Positions 42,423 through 51,212 of a stretch of DNA of 64,000 nucleotides are shown in pieces. Origin of the DNA: Pseudomonadota bacterium (GTDB lineage Bacteria > Pseudomonadota > Alphaproteobacteria > Rhizobiales > Xanthobacteraceae); contig JAEWJH010000041.1 in assembly GCA_023386635.1 (NCBI GenBank), positions 4,655-68,654 on the forward strand. Direction: 5' to 3'. A model generated the notes under the pieces. The model made no database searches. It had not been told where the DNA came from and saw only the letters and a program-made list of their open reading frames with translations. The translations under genes and the position numbers were made by a program. Positions within the stretch are counted from its first letter, which is position 1. The number at the start of each line of letters is the position of its first letter.

Positions 42423-43301
42423 ATGAGCGCCAGCGGCACCTTCAAGGTCGGCCTGATCCAGATGCGGTCGGGTCTGACGCCTGCGAAAAACATCGATGAC
42501 GCCGCGACGCTGATCGCGCAGGCCAAGGCCGCCGGCGCCGATTATGTGCAGACGCCGGAGATGACCAATATCCTGGCGCTCAAGCGCGAGGACCTGCTGG
42601 CGCAGATCACCACCGAAGACAACGACAACTCGCTCGCGGCGCTGCGCGAGATCGCGCGTCAGCACAAAATCCATCTGCATGTCGGCTCGCTCGCCATCAA
42701 GAGCAGCGACGAGCGCGCCAGCAACCGGTCGTTCCTGATCGATCCGGCGGGCGAGATCGTCGCGCGCTACGACAAGATCCATATGTTCGACGTCGATCTC
42801 GACAACGGCGAGAGCTATCGCGAGTCGCGCAATTTCGCGCCGGGCGATCTCGGTGTCGTCGCCGATCTGCCGTGGGGCCGCCTCGGCTTGACGATCTGCT
42901 ACGACCTGCGCTTTCCGGCGCTGTTCCGCGCGCTGGCCGATGCCGGTTCGATTTTCCTCGCCGTGCCCGCCGCCTTCACGAAGCCGACCGGCGAAGCGCA
43001 CTGGCATATCCTGCTGCGGGCCCGTGCGATCGAAAACGGCGCGTTCGTCCTTGCCGCCGCGCAAGGCGGCAAACACGAGAACGGCCGCGAGACTTACGGT
43101 CATTCGCTGGTGGTCGACCCGTGGGGCCGCGTCATCGCCGAAGGCGGTCTCGAGCCCGACGTGATCATGGCCGAGATCGATCCGGCCGCGGTCACCGCCG
43201 CGCGCTCGCGCGTTCCGTCCTTGCAGCACGGCCGCCGCTTCGAGATCGAAGCGCCCATGAGCGAGCCGGCGCATCTCCACGCTGTCAAGAGTTCTGCATG
43301 A
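42423..43301 (+). CDS. Carbon-nitrogen hydrolase (Nit1-type amidase)
   Basis: A 292-residue nitrilase-superfamily amidase. The catalytic triad is visible: Glu in YVQTPEMTNIL, Lys in ARYDKIHMFDVDL, Cys in GLTICYDLRFPALFR. The DKIHMFDVDL and LRFPALFR wording points to the Nit1/omega-amidase or deaminated-glutathione-amidase branch, which repairs off-pathway deamidated glutathione or hydrolyses omega-amides. Neighbouring grxC fits with glutathione metabolism. GGCTGACACCATG: start 4 bases after the grxC stop. Confidence 0.9.
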   Translation: MSASGTFKVGLIQMRSGLTPAKNIDDAATLIAQAKAAGADYVQTPEMTNILALKREDLLAQITTEDNDNSLAALREIARQHKIHLHVGSLAIKSSDERASNRSFLIDPAGEIVARYDKIHMFDVDLDNGESYRESRNFAPGDLGVVADLPWGRLGLTICYDLRFPALFRALADAGSIFLAVPAAFTKPTGEAHWHILLRARAIENGAFVLAAAQGGKHENGRETYGHSLVVDPWGRVIAEGGLEPDVIMAEIDPAAVTAARSRVPSLQHGRRFEIEAPMSEPAHLHAVKSSA

Positions 43302-43810
43302 TCCGCTATTCCCTGAGCTGCAAGAACCGGCACACTTTCGACAGCTGGTTTCAGGATTCGTCGGCGTTCGACCGGCAGGTGAAACGCAAGCTCGTGGTCT
43401 GTCCGCATTGCGGCGACACCAGGATCGAGAAGACGATCATGGCGCCGCAAGTGTCGGATTCGAAGCGCGCGACGCGCCGCAAGGCGGTGGAGAAGGCGCT
43501 GGACAAATCCGTTGCAGCAGATGCCGGCGCAACGCCGGCCGTGCCCGTGCCAGCCTCGTCGGACGCCGTGACCATCGCCTCCCCGCAGGAGCGCGAACTG
43601 CGCGCCAAGCTCAAGGAATTGCGCGAGCAGATCGTCAAGAACTCCGACCACGTCGGCGCGCGGTTTCCCGAGGAAGCGCGCAAGATGCACTACGGCGAGA
43701 GCGAGCACCGCTCGATCCACGGCGAAGCCTCGCTGGAGGAAGCGCGCGAGCTGGCCGAGGAAGGCATCGAGTTCTATCCGGTGCCGGTGCTGCCCGACGA
43801 ACGGAATTGA
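43298..43810 (+). CDS. DUF1178-family protein
   Basis: A 170-residue protein. N-terminal MIRYSLSCKNRHTFDSWFQD and the zinc-ribbon half-site VCPHCGDTRIEKTIMAPQVS are the DUF1178 signature; LRAKLKELREQIVKNSDHVG, then EEARKMHYGESEHRSIHGEA closes the domain. The middle (65-95) is Ala/Pro-rich. It is translationally coupled to the amidase gene (ATGA overlap). The family is nearly always beside grx/nit genes in alphaproteobacteria, and has no proven function. Confidence 0.88.
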   Translation: MIRYSLSCKNRHTFDSWFQDSSAFDRQVKRKLVVCPHCGDTRIEKTIMAPQVSDSKRATRRKAVEKALDKSVAADAGATPAVPVPASSDAVTIASPQERELRAKLKELREQIVKNSDHVGARFPEEARKMHYGESEHRSIHGEASLEEARELAEEGIEFYPVPVLPDERN

Positions 43811-44138
43811 CGCGCGACCGTCAGGACGAGGCGGACGGAGAGCGCGTGCACCCCTCTCTCCCCGTCCTATCGGCGGGCGCGCTGCTGTGGCCGCCTCGTC
43901 CTTCGAGACGGCCGCTCCGCGACCTCCTCAGGATGAGGCGGAGTGAGATTGTGCACGCCCTCTCCGCCGTCATGCCCGCATTCATTGCGGGCATCCACGA
44001 CTTTGCTTTCATACGGCAAAGGAAGACGTGGATGGCCGGGACATAGGCGTTCGTAAGGACGCCGTTCTTCGAACGGCTATGCCCGGCCATGACGCGGCGG
44101 GATTTGTGCGCGTCTCTCCAAACCCCAGGACGAGTCGT
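43811..44138. other. Repeat-rich intergenic region
   Basis: About 330 bases made almost wholly of interspersed repeats: a CTCCTCAGGATGAGG-type element at 43924-43938, ATGCCCGCA-N5-TGCGGGCAT at 43972-43994, and a long stem-loop at 44032-44090. No gene. It separates the rightward grxC operon from the leftward zapE operon and may act as a boundary or terminator. Confidence 0.7.
44032..44090. repeat. Long composite palindrome
   Basis: ATGGCCGGG and CCCGGCCAT enclose inner arms CATAGGCGTTCG and CGAACGGCTATG. With one bulged A and one mismatch the stem is about 21 bp long around a loop of 16 bases. It looks like the basic ATGGCCGGG repeat enlarged by an inserted inverted unit. Confidence 0.7.
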
Positions 44139-45323
44139 CTACGTCTCGACGATGCGCGACTGCCAGCCGGCAGCGTGGCGCGGGTCGCGCGGGCCGTGCG
44201 GCAGGCCAAGATAGGATTGCGAACGCATCTCGGTGAGGCGCGAGGCCGTGCGCCTGAACTCGTGCCGCTCGATGCCTTCCTCGGCGGCATAGAGATCGTC
44301 AGGCTCGGCTTCCGCGGAGGCGACCAGCTTCACCGCGTGATCGTACAATTCGTCGATCAGGATGATGAACCGCTTGGCCTCGTTGCGGCGCGTGTAGTCC
44401 ATGCGCGGGATATGCGCGACGATCAGCGTGTGAAACTCATGCGCGAGGCGCAGATAATCCGACGCGCCGAGCGGCTGGCTGCACAGATCGGCGAAGGAAA
44501 ACCGCGCGACGCCCATGGCCGCCAGCGGCACCTCGACCTTGCGGCCCTTCACCGTCAACGCGACGGGCTTGCCGTCCTCACCGCCGGCAAGCCGCGCCCA
44601 CGCCTCATCGAGCGCGCGCGCCGCCGCGTCGTCGTCCGGCACGTACCAGACCGGCAGGCCGGTCATCTTCTCCAGCCGGTAATCGGTGCGCGCGTCGAGC
44701 CGCACGACTTCCACATGCCTGAGCAGCAGATCGATGAACGGCAGGAACAGCGCGCGGTTGAGACCGTCCTTGTAAAGATCGCGCGGCGCGGTGTTCGAGG
44801 TCGCCACCAGCACGACGTTGCGCGCGAACAGATGCGTGAACAGCCGGCCGAGGATCATCGCATCGGCGATGTCGGTGACGTAGAACTCGTCGAAACACAG
44901 CAGCCAGCTTTCCTCGGCGATCGCCTCCGCCGCGATCTCCACCGGATCGGTCTTCTCGGGCAGATCGCCATTCTTGATGCGGGCGCGGATCGCGGCGAGG
45001 CGCTCATGCACGTCGGCCATGAATTCGTGGAAGTGCGCGCGGCGCTTGCGCTGAACCGGCGTCACCTCGAAGAACAGATCCATCAGCATGGTCTTGCCGC
45101 GGCCGACATCGCCGTGGACGTAAAGACCCTTGATCGGTCCGCTCGCCGCCGCGCCGCGGCTGAATAGCCAGCCCAGCGCCGAGGACTTGCGCGCCGAGCG
45201 GCGCACCGTGATCCGCTCTTCCAGACGCGCGTAATGCGCGACCAGCGACAATTGCGCCGGATCGGCTTCGATCCGACCGGAGTTCACGAGTTCGGTATAG
45301 CGGGCGCTGAGGGAATTGGGCAT
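44139..45323 (-). CDS. zapE: Cell division protein ZapE (AFG1-like ATPase)
   Basis: A 394-residue P-loop ATPase of the AFG1/ZapE family: Walker A LYVHGDVGRGKTMLMDLFFE, HFHEFMADVHERL, Walker B LLCFDEFYVTDIADAMILGR, LVATSNTAPRDLYKDGLNR and sensor region FIILIDELYDHAVKLVASA. In E. coli ZapE acts on FtsZ rings under stress; mitochondrial AFG1 handles respiratory proteins. Length and motifs are normal. It is the last gene of a leftward group tesA-like, thpR, zapE. Confidence 0.93.
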   Translation of the reverse strand: MPNSLSARYTELVNSGRIEADPAQLSLVAHYARLEERITVRRSARKSSALGWLFSRGAAASGPIKGLYVHGDVGRGKTMLMDLFFEVTPVQRKRRAHFHEFMADVHERLAAIRARIKNGDLPEKTDPVEIAAEAIAEESWLLCFDEFYVTDIADAMILGRLFTHLFARNVVLVATSNTAPRDLYKDGLNRALFLPFIDLLLRHVEVVRLDARTDYRLEKMTGLPVWYVPDDDAAARALDEAWARLAGGEDGKPVALTVKGRKVEVPLAAMGVARFSFADLCSQPLGASDYLRLAHEFHTLIVAHIPRMDYTRRNEAKRFIILIDELYDHAVKLVASAEAEPDDLYAAEEGIERHEFRRTASRLTEMRSQSYLGLPHGPRDPRHAAGWQSRIVET

Positions 45324-45377
45324 CGGCGGCGGGAAGGAGCAACGGAAGCCGGTTCTTATCGCGCTGCCGGGAGAATG

Positions 45378-45938
45378 TCACACCCCCTGCGCGCGCGGCC
45401 CCTCCCCGCGCAGCGGATAGGCCTGCTCGACCACATAAGGCCCGCCGCCGGTGGACGCGCGCGATGAATAGAGAACGGCGCGCGACACCGGGACGGTGAG
45501 CGGCGCGAAATAGCCGCGCTGCGACAACCACGCGGCGACTGCGAGACTGGACGTGTCGCGCAGCCGCGCCAGGGTCACATGCGGTGTGAATTTGCGCCCC
45601 TCGGCGGCAAGGCCGAGCCGCCGCATCAGCCGCTCGTGCTCCGCCTGCAACTCCATCAGCGGCGCATCCGGCTCCACCGTCGCGATCAGCGCGCGCGGCT
45701 TGCGGCCGCCGAACGAGGACAGCCCCGTGATGCGCAGCGTGAACGGCGCGCGATCGACCTGCGCCAGCGCCGGCACGATCTCACGCGCCACCGGCACCTC
45801 GACATCGCCGATGAAACGCAAGGTGACATGATAGTTCTCCGGATCGATCCAGCGCGCGCCATGCAGTCCGCCGCGGATCAGCGACAGGTTCAGCGCCACG
45901 TCGGGCGGAATCTCGACCCCGGTGAACAGCCGCGGCAT
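45378..45938 (-). CDS. thpR: RNA 2',3'-cyclic phosphodiesterase ThpR
   Basis: A 186-residue 2H phosphoesterase. Two HxTx motifs are intact: HVTLRF (in DPENYHVTLRFIGDVEV) and HVTLAR (in KFTPHVTLARLRDTSS). The enzyme opens 2',3'-cyclic phosphates on RNA ends. It starts 3 bases after the esterase stop, so the two are co-transcribed. Confidence 0.92.
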   Translation of the reverse strand: MPRLFTGVEIPPDVALNLSLIRGGLHGARWIDPENYHVTLRFIGDVEVPVAREIVPALAQVDRAPFTLRITGLSSFGGRKPRALIATVEPDAPLMELQAEHERLMRRLGLAAEGRKFTPHVTLARLRDTSSLAVAAWLSQRGYFAPLTVPVSRAVLYSSRASTGGGPYVVEQAYPLRGEGPRAQGV

Positions 45939-45941
45939 CGT

Positions 45942-46667
45942 TTAGCTCTTCTGCGCCCGTGCAGGGTTCGCGCGGACTTGCGCGATCAAGTCCTCGACCT
46001 TCGGCAGGATGCGTTTGACGATCGCATCGACGCCTGCGGCATTGGGATGGATGCCGTCCTGCTGGTTGAGCGCGCGGTCGGTGGCGACGCCGTCAAGAAA
46101 GAACGGATAAAACAGCACGTCGTATTTCTTCGCGAGCGCCGGGAAGATCGCGTTGTAGCGCGTCTCGTAGTCCGCGCCCATGTTCTTGCCGGCGAGCATG
46201 CCGGCCAGCAGCACCTTGATCTTGCGCGCGGTGAGCTTGTCGAGAATGCCGTCGAGCGCCTTCTCGGTCACCGCCGGATCGATGCCGCGCAACAGGTCGT
46301 TGGCGCCGAGCGCGAGGATCACCGCGTCCGTGCCGTCCGGCACCGACCAGTCGACACGCTCGAGCCCGCCGGTCGTGGTGTCGCCCGACACGCCGGCATT
46401 GGCGATCTCGACGTTCTCGCCTTTGGCCTTCAGCGCGGCCGCGAGCTTGGCCGGAAATGCATCCGGCCCCGGCAGGCCATAGCCCGCCGTGAGCGAATCG
46501 CCGAAGGCGACGATCTTGACCGGTGCCGTCTGCGCCAGCGCCACACCGTGCAGCCCCATTTGCAGCCCTACCGCTGACACAAGTGTGAGCACAATGAGCG
46601 CCGCCACCCGCTGGACCAGACGGGCTTCCTTCCCATATGAGCGGGACTGCAACCGGATCCTCTGCAT
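45942..46667 (-). CDS. Periplasmic SGNH esterase/lysophospholipase (TesA-like arylesterase)
   Basis: A 241-residue exported hydrolase. A signal peptide (VAALIVLTLVSAVGLQMGLH, cleavage near LAQ) is followed by SGNH blocks: IVAFGDSLTAGYGLP (Ser), NAGVSGDTTTGGLERV (Gly), ILALGANDLLRGID (Asn) and QQDGIHPNAAGVD (Asp/His). Similar to TesA, a thioesterase/lysophospholipase. Its ATG at 46667 overlaps the start of the divergent ABC ATPase gene, an arrangement common to tesA and a ybbA-ybbP type exporter in proteobacteria. Confidence 0.92.
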   Translation of the reverse strand: MQRIRLQSRSYGKEARLVQRVAALIVLTLVSAVGLQMGLHGVALAQTAPVKIVAFGDSLTAGYGLPGPDAFPAKLAAALKAKGENVEIANAGVSGDTTTGGLERVDWSVPDGTDAVILALGANDLLRGIDPAVTEKALDGILDKLTARKIKVLLAGMLAGKNMGADYETRYNAIFPALAKKYDVLFYPFFLDGVATDRALNQQDGIHPNAAGVDAIVKRILPKVEDLIAQVRANPARAQKS

Positions 46668-47391
46668 GACCTCTCCGTCTCTCGAACCATCCGCCGTCGC
46701 GCTGACGGGGGTCAATCTCTCGCTCGGGCAAGGCGCCGCCCGCGTTCATATCCTCAAGGATATCGACCTCCATATAGGCCGTGGCGAGGCGGTTGGCATG
46801 GTCGGGCCGTCCGGATCGGGCAAATCGACGCTGCTGATGGTGATGGCCGGGCTGGAGCGGCCCAACGCCGGCACCGTGAGCGTCGCCGGGCAGACGCTCA
46901 ACACCATGGACGAGGACGCGCTGGCGCGGTTTCGCGGCCGGCATGTGGGAATCGTCTTCCAGTCCTTTCATCTGATCCCGACCATGACGGCACTGGAGAA
47001 TGTCGCGGTGCCGCTCGACATGGCCGGAGATCCGCAGAGCCAGGAGAAGGCGCGCGACGAGCTGACGCGCGTCGGGCTCGGCGAGCGGCTGCATCACTAT
47101 CCGGCGCAACTGTCGGGCGGCGAGCAGCAGCGCGTGGCGCTCGCCCGCGCGCTGGCGCCGCATCCGGACATCCTCGTCGCCGACGAGCCGACCGGCAATC
47201 TCGATGAATCGACCGGGCGGCAGATCATCGATCTGATGTTCGAGGGCCATCGCGCGCGCGGCACGACCTTGATCCTCGTCACCCACGACCACAGCCTCGC
47301 CGCGCGCTGCCAGCGCGTGATCCGGCTGCGCTCCGGCCGCGTCGACGATGCGGAGACCGACGCCATCGCGCACAAGGTGCGGCGCCTGTGA
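46666..47391 (+). CDS. ABC transporter ATP-binding protein (YbbA-like)
   Basis: A 241-residue ATPase of the LolD/MacB-like class: Walker A MVGPSGSGKSTLLMVMAGLE, Q loop HVGIVFQSFHLIPTMTALEN, signature QLSGGEQQRVALARALAPHP, Walker B DILVADEPTGNLDESTG and H loop LILVTHDHS. It pairs with the large permease next to it. The start ATG at 46666 shares a CATG with the divergent esterase start; the two genes must therefore have promoters inside each other's 5-prime ends. Confidence 0.93.
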   Translation: MTSPSLEPSAVALTGVNLSLGQGAARVHILKDIDLHIGRGEAVGMVGPSGSGKSTLLMVMAGLERPNAGTVSVAGQTLNTMDEDALARFRGRHVGIVFQSFHLIPTMTALENVAVPLDMAGDPQSQEKARDELTRVGLGERLHHYPAQLSGGEQQRVALARALAPHPDILVADEPTGNLDESTGRQIIDLMFEGHRARGTTLILVTHDHSLAARCQRVIRLRSGRVDDAETDAIAHKVRRL

Positions 47392-49970
47392 GCGTCATCA
47401 CGTCATCACCCGCGCCGGCATCGCGGTTTCTCGCGCTGCGCTTCGCCGCGCGCGAATTGCGCGGGGGGTTGAGCGGCTTCTATGTGTTCATCGCCTGCAT
47501 CGCGCTCGGCGTGATGGCGATCGCCGGCGTCGGCTCGCTCGCGGGCAGTCTCGCCGACGGCCTCGCGCGGCAGGGCCGCGTGATCCTCGGCGGCGATCTG
47601 TCGTTCTCGCGCATGCATCAGCCGATCGAGCCGGACGAACGCGCGGTGCTGCAGCGCTATGGCACGGTATCCGCCGTGATGACCATGCGGGCGATGGCGC
47701 GCACCGCCGACGGCCGCGCCGCGCTCGCCGACGTGAAAGCCGTTGACGGTCTTTATCCCCTCACCGGCGCGGTGACGCTCGATCCGCCGATGCCGTTCGC
47801 CGATGCGCTGGCGCAGCGCGACGGGGTCTACGGCGCGGTGGCGGCGCCGGATTTCCTGACGCGGCTGTCCTTGAACGCAGGCGACCGCATCACCATCGGC
47901 GGCGCGACGTTCGAGCTGCGCGCCGCGCTCGCGAGCGAACCGGACAAGCTCGCCGGCGGCATCGGCTTCGGCCCGCGACTGATCATGAGCGGGGACGGCC
48001 TTGCCGCTACCGGCCTGGTTCAGCCCGGCAGCCTCGTGCGCTACACCTACCGCATCGCCTTGCCCGCCGGCGGCAACAGCGACGCGACGCTCGAGCCGAT
48101 GGTCGCGTCGGCACGCGGCGCGCTCAACGATGCCGGCTTCGACATCCGCACCCGCACCAACGCCTCGCCGCAACTGGAGCGCACGGTCAACCGCTTCACG
48201 CAATTCCTCACCATCGTCGGTCTCACCGCCTTGCTGGTGGGCGGCGTCGGCGTCGCCAATGCGGTGCGCAGCCATCTCGACCACAAGCGCGAGTCGATCG
48301 CGGCGATGAAGGCGCTCGGCGCCACCGGCGCGCGGGTGTTCGCGATCCATCTCGTTCAGGTGCTGGCGCTCGCCGTGGTCGGCAGCGCCGTCGGCATCGT
48401 GCTCGGCGCGATCCTGCCTTACGGCGTCGCCTCCGCGTTCCGGGCCATCGCGCCGCTGCCGATCGAACCGTCGATCCAGCCTTACGAACTGGCGCTTGCC
48501 GGCCTGTACGGGCTGATGGTCGCACTGGCATTCGCGCTCTGGCCGCTCGGCCGCGCCCATGACATTCCGGTCGCGGCCTTGTTCCGCGACCGTGTCGACA
48601 GCGGCCGCCGCTGGCCGCGCCGCCGCTACATGATCGCGACGGCGATCGCCGCTGCGGCGCTGATCGCAATCGCCGTCGGCATGGCCTATGACCGCAAGGT
48701 GGCGATCATCTATGTGATCGCCGCCGGCGCGGTGTTCGTGCTGCTGCGCTTCGTCGCGACCTTGCTGATGCGCGGCGCCGCCGCGCTCGGCCGGCCGCGC
48801 TCCACCGTGTGGCGCATGGCGATCGCCAACATTCACCGGCCCGGCGCGCTGACGCCCGCCGTGGTGATGTCGCTCGGCCTCGGACTTGCTTTGCTCGTCA
48901 CCGTGATCGAGATCGACGGCAATCTGCGCCAGCAGTTCTCCGCCTCGCTGCCGGACAAGGCGCCGTCGTTCTTCTTCCTCGACATTCCCTCGCAGGACGC
49001 CGACCGCTTCGCGGCGTTCATCCATGACCGCGCGCCGCAAGGCAAACTCGACGAAGTGCCGATGCTGCGCGGGCGCATCGTCTCCGCGCGCGGCGTGCCG
49101 GCCGAACAGCTCAAGCCGTCGCAGGATGCGGCGTGGGTGCTGCAAAGCGATCGCGGCATCACCTATGCGACGAAAATCCCCGAAGGCTCGCGCGTGGTCG
49201 AAGGCGACTGGTGGAAGCCGGACTACGCCGGACCGCCGCTCGTCTCGTTCGACAAGAAGATCGCCGACGGCCTCGGCCTGAAGATCGGCGATCCGGTGAC
49301 CGTGAACGTGCTCGGCCGCAACATCACCGCGACCATCGCCAATCTGCGCACCATCGACTGGCAGAGTCTCGGCATCAATTTCGTGCTCGTCTATTCGCCG
49401 CAGGCGTTCCGCGGCGCGCCACACACGCATATGGCGTCGCTGACATTCCCGAAGGAGACGGCGCAGGCGCTGGAGCGGCAACAGGAGGAACGGCTCATTC
49501 GCGAGGTCGCCGACACGTTCCCGAGCGTCAGCAGCGTGCGCGTCAAGGACGCGCTCGACGCGGTCGGCGCCATCGTCGGCAATCTCATCCTCGCCGTGCG
49601 TGGCGCGAGCCTGATCACGCTCATCGCCGCCGCGCTGGTGCTCGGCGGCGCGCTCGCCGCCGGCCATCGCCATCGCGTCTATGACGCGGTGATCCTGAAG
49701 GCGCTCGGCGCCACCCGCCGGAAGCTGATCGGGATCTATGCGCTCGAATATCTGCTGCTCGCCGCCGCCACCGCGGTGTTCGGCGTGCTCGCCGGCTCGC
49801 TCTCCGCTTATGTGATCGTCACCGAGCTGATGATGTTGCCGTTCGGCTGGGAGCCGCTGCCGGCGCTCGCCGCCTCCGCCGCCGCCATCCTCGTCACGGT
49901 GATCCTGGGCCTCGCCGGCACCGTGCGGGCGCTGGGGCAGAAACCGGCGCCGGTGCTGCGGAATTTGTAA
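47388..49970 (+). CDS. FtsX-like ABC permease (YbbP-type)
   Basis: An 860-residue membrane protein that starts with GTG at 47388 overlapping the ATPase stop. It has one N-terminal helix (residues 25-50), a large periplasmic domain, and two FtsX modules (around 270-395 and 700-850), with extra helices between. LRFAARELRGGLSGFYVFIA and KRESIAAMKALGATGARVFA, then VYDAVILKALGATRRKLIGI are typical. YbbA-YbbP type systems are linked to lipid or lipoprotein-related export together with TesA; the cargo is not established. Confidence 0.9.
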   Translation: MSVITSSPAPASRFLALRFAARELRGGLSGFYVFIACIALGVMAIAGVGSLAGSLADGLARQGRVILGGDLSFSRMHQPIEPDERAVLQRYGTVSAVMTMRAMARTADGRAALADVKAVDGLYPLTGAVTLDPPMPFADALAQRDGVYGAVAAPDFLTRLSLNAGDRITIGGATFELRAALASEPDKLAGGIGFGPRLIMSGDGLAATGLVQPGSLVRYTYRIALPAGGNSDATLEPMVASARGALNDAGFDIRTRTNASPQLERTVNRFTQFLTIVGLTALLVGGVGVANAVRSHLDHKRESIAAMKALGATGARVFAIHLVQVLALAVVGSAVGIVLGAILPYGVASAFRAIAPLPIEPSIQPYELALAGLYGLMVALAFALWPLGRAHDIPVAALFRDRVDSGRRWPRRRYMIATAIAAAALIAIAVGMAYDRKVAIIYVIAAGAVFVLLRFVATLLMRGAAALGRPRSTVWRMAIANIHRPGALTPAVVMSLGLGLALLVTVIEIDGNLRQQFSASLPDKAPSFFFLDIPSQDADRFAAFIHDRAPQGKLDEVPMLRGRIVSARGVPAEQLKPSQDAAWVLQSDRGITYATKIPEGSRVVEGDWWKPDYAGPPLVSFDKKIADGLGLKIGDPVTVNVLGRNITATIANLRTIDWQSLGINFVLVYSPQAFRGAPHTHMASLTFPKETAQALERQQEERLIREVADTFPSVSSVRVKDALDAVGAIVGNLILAVRGASLITLIAAALVLGGALAAGHRHRVYDAVILKALGATRRKLIGIYALEYLLLAAATAVFGVLAGSLSAYVIVTELMMLPFGWEPLPALAASAAAILVTVILGLAGTVRALGQKPAPVLRNL

Positions 49971-50332
49971 CCGCGATTTTCAGCCGTCATGGCCGGGCGA
50001 AGTCCCGGCCATCGGCGTCTTGCTTTGCCGCAGCGAAGAAAGACGTGGATGCGCGGGTCAAGCCCCCGCACGACGGGGAGAGAGCGGACCGACCGGCGCT
50101 CCCAACGCGGCGAGCCGGCCTTCTCGCGACAAAGCGCCGCGCGGGCGGCGCATCCGCCCCCTCCGCCCGGTTTTGCCGCCAATCTGGGGCAAAAGGCGCG
50201 ACAAAACGCCGTTAACTTTCGGCAAGGGAAGCGGAATCCGCCCCCGGCGCTCTGGCGCGGAGCCGGCTGGCACATTAAATTTCCTTTCGACACACCGGCC
50301 CCTCCGGGCCGGAATATGGAGAGGGAACTTCG
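49971..50332. other. Intergenic region before the BI-1 gene
   Basis: About 360 bases. The first part holds an ATGGCCGGG palindrome (49989-50012). The middle is strongly GC-rich without a gene signal. The last 50 bases carry the leader and the ribosome-binding site (GAGAGGGAAC) of the BI-1 gene. No terminator was recognised for the permease gene beyond the palindrome. Confidence 0.55.
49989..50012. repeat. Intergenic palindrome ATGGCCGGG-N6-CCCGGCCAT
   Basis: Perfect 9-bp arms around CGAAGT, 18 bases after the permease stop codon. Same family as 38280-38302, 44032-44090 and 56170-56193; the spacer CGAAGT is shared with the 56170 copy. Confidence 0.78.
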
Positions 50333-51094
50333 ATGTCGGATTTCGACCGGAACATCGCCGCACGGCGGGGCTACACCGCCGATCAGTCGGCGGTCGCAGT
50401 CGACGCGGGACTGCGCGCTTACATGATCCGCGTCTACAACTACATGGCCGCCGGCGTTGCGCTGACGGGCGTGGTCTCCTGGCTGACCTTCAACGCCGCG
50501 GTGACGAGCAACGGCGCCGGCAAGCTGGTCCTGACCTCGTTCGGCCAGATGCTCTACAGCGGCCCGGTGTCGATCGTGCTGTTCCTGGCGACGCTCGGAC
50601 TCGTGTTCTTCATGAGCTTCCGCGTCGACAAGCTGCAGCCCACGACCGCGCTCGGCCTGTTCATGCTCTATGCCGGCCTGCTCGGCCTCATGCTGTCGTC
50701 GATCTTCCTGACGTACACCGGCACGTCGATCACCCGCACCTTCTTCATCTCGGCGGCGGCGTTCGGCGCGTTGAGCCTGTACGGCTACACGACCAAGCGT
50801 GACCTGAGCCCGATCGGCTCGTTCCTGATCATGGGCCTGTTCGGCATCATCCTGGCGATGATCGTCAACATCTTCCTCAAGAGCACGGGCCTCGAATTCG
50901 TGATCTCGGCGGTGGGCGTGTTGATCTTCGCCGGCCTGACGGCTTGGGATACGCAGAAGATCAAGGAGATGTACGACGTCAACGACGACGGCACGATCGC
51001 CGGCCGCAAGGCGGTGATGGGTGCGCTGTCGCTGTACCTCGACTTCATCAACCTGTTCCTGTTCCTGCTCCGCTTCATGGGTGACCGGCGCTAA
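50333..51094 (+). CDS. BI-1/YccA-family membrane protein (Bax inhibitor-1 type)
   Basis: A 253-residue protein with seven helices. ALRAYMIRVYNYMAAGVALT, TGTSITRTFFISAAAFGALS, GYTTKRDLSPIGSFLIMGLF and the end LSLYLDFINLFLFLLRFMGD are the standard UPF0005/BI-1 pattern, including the C-terminal acidic Asp pair region thought to gate Ca2+ leak in the family. The bacterial role is unsettled; E. coli YccA blocks FtsH action on SecY. GAGAGGGAAC 6-12 bases upstream supports the ATG. Confidence 0.93.
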   Translation: MSDFDRNIAARRGYTADQSAVAVDAGLRAYMIRVYNYMAAGVALTGVVSWLTFNAAVTSNGAGKLVLTSFGQMLYSGPVSIVLFLATLGLVFFMSFRVDKLQPTTALGLFMLYAGLLGLMLSSIFLTYTGTSITRTFFISAAAFGALSLYGYTTKRDLSPIGSFLIMGLFGIILAMIVNIFLKSTGLEFVISAVGVLIFAGLTAWDTQKIKEMYDVNDDGTIAGRKAVMGALSLYLDFINLFLFLLRFMGDRR

Positions 51095-51162
51095 CGCGCC
51101 CACGTCACGCCTTTGGGCGACCCGGCGCTAACGCGCCGGTTGACAAGAACAGACCTGAGATG

Positions 51163-51195
51163 CGCCCCGGCCTCGTGCCGGGGCGTTTTCGTTTT
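51163..51195 (+). terminator. Rho-independent terminator after the BI-1 gene
   Basis: CGCCCCGGC/GCCGGGGCG, a 9-bp stem with a 5-base loop, followed by TTTTCGTTTT. It is 69 bases after the BI-1 stop and before the acetyltransferase gene. Confidence 0.88.
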
Positions 51196-51212
51196 GCTAG
51201 CCTCTCACTCCC

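Noticed and set aside
47406..49673. 755-codon open frame antisense to the large permease gene
   Set aside because: Same explanation: low-complexity Arg/His/Asp-rich translation, and the sense strand encodes a clear FtsX-type permease.
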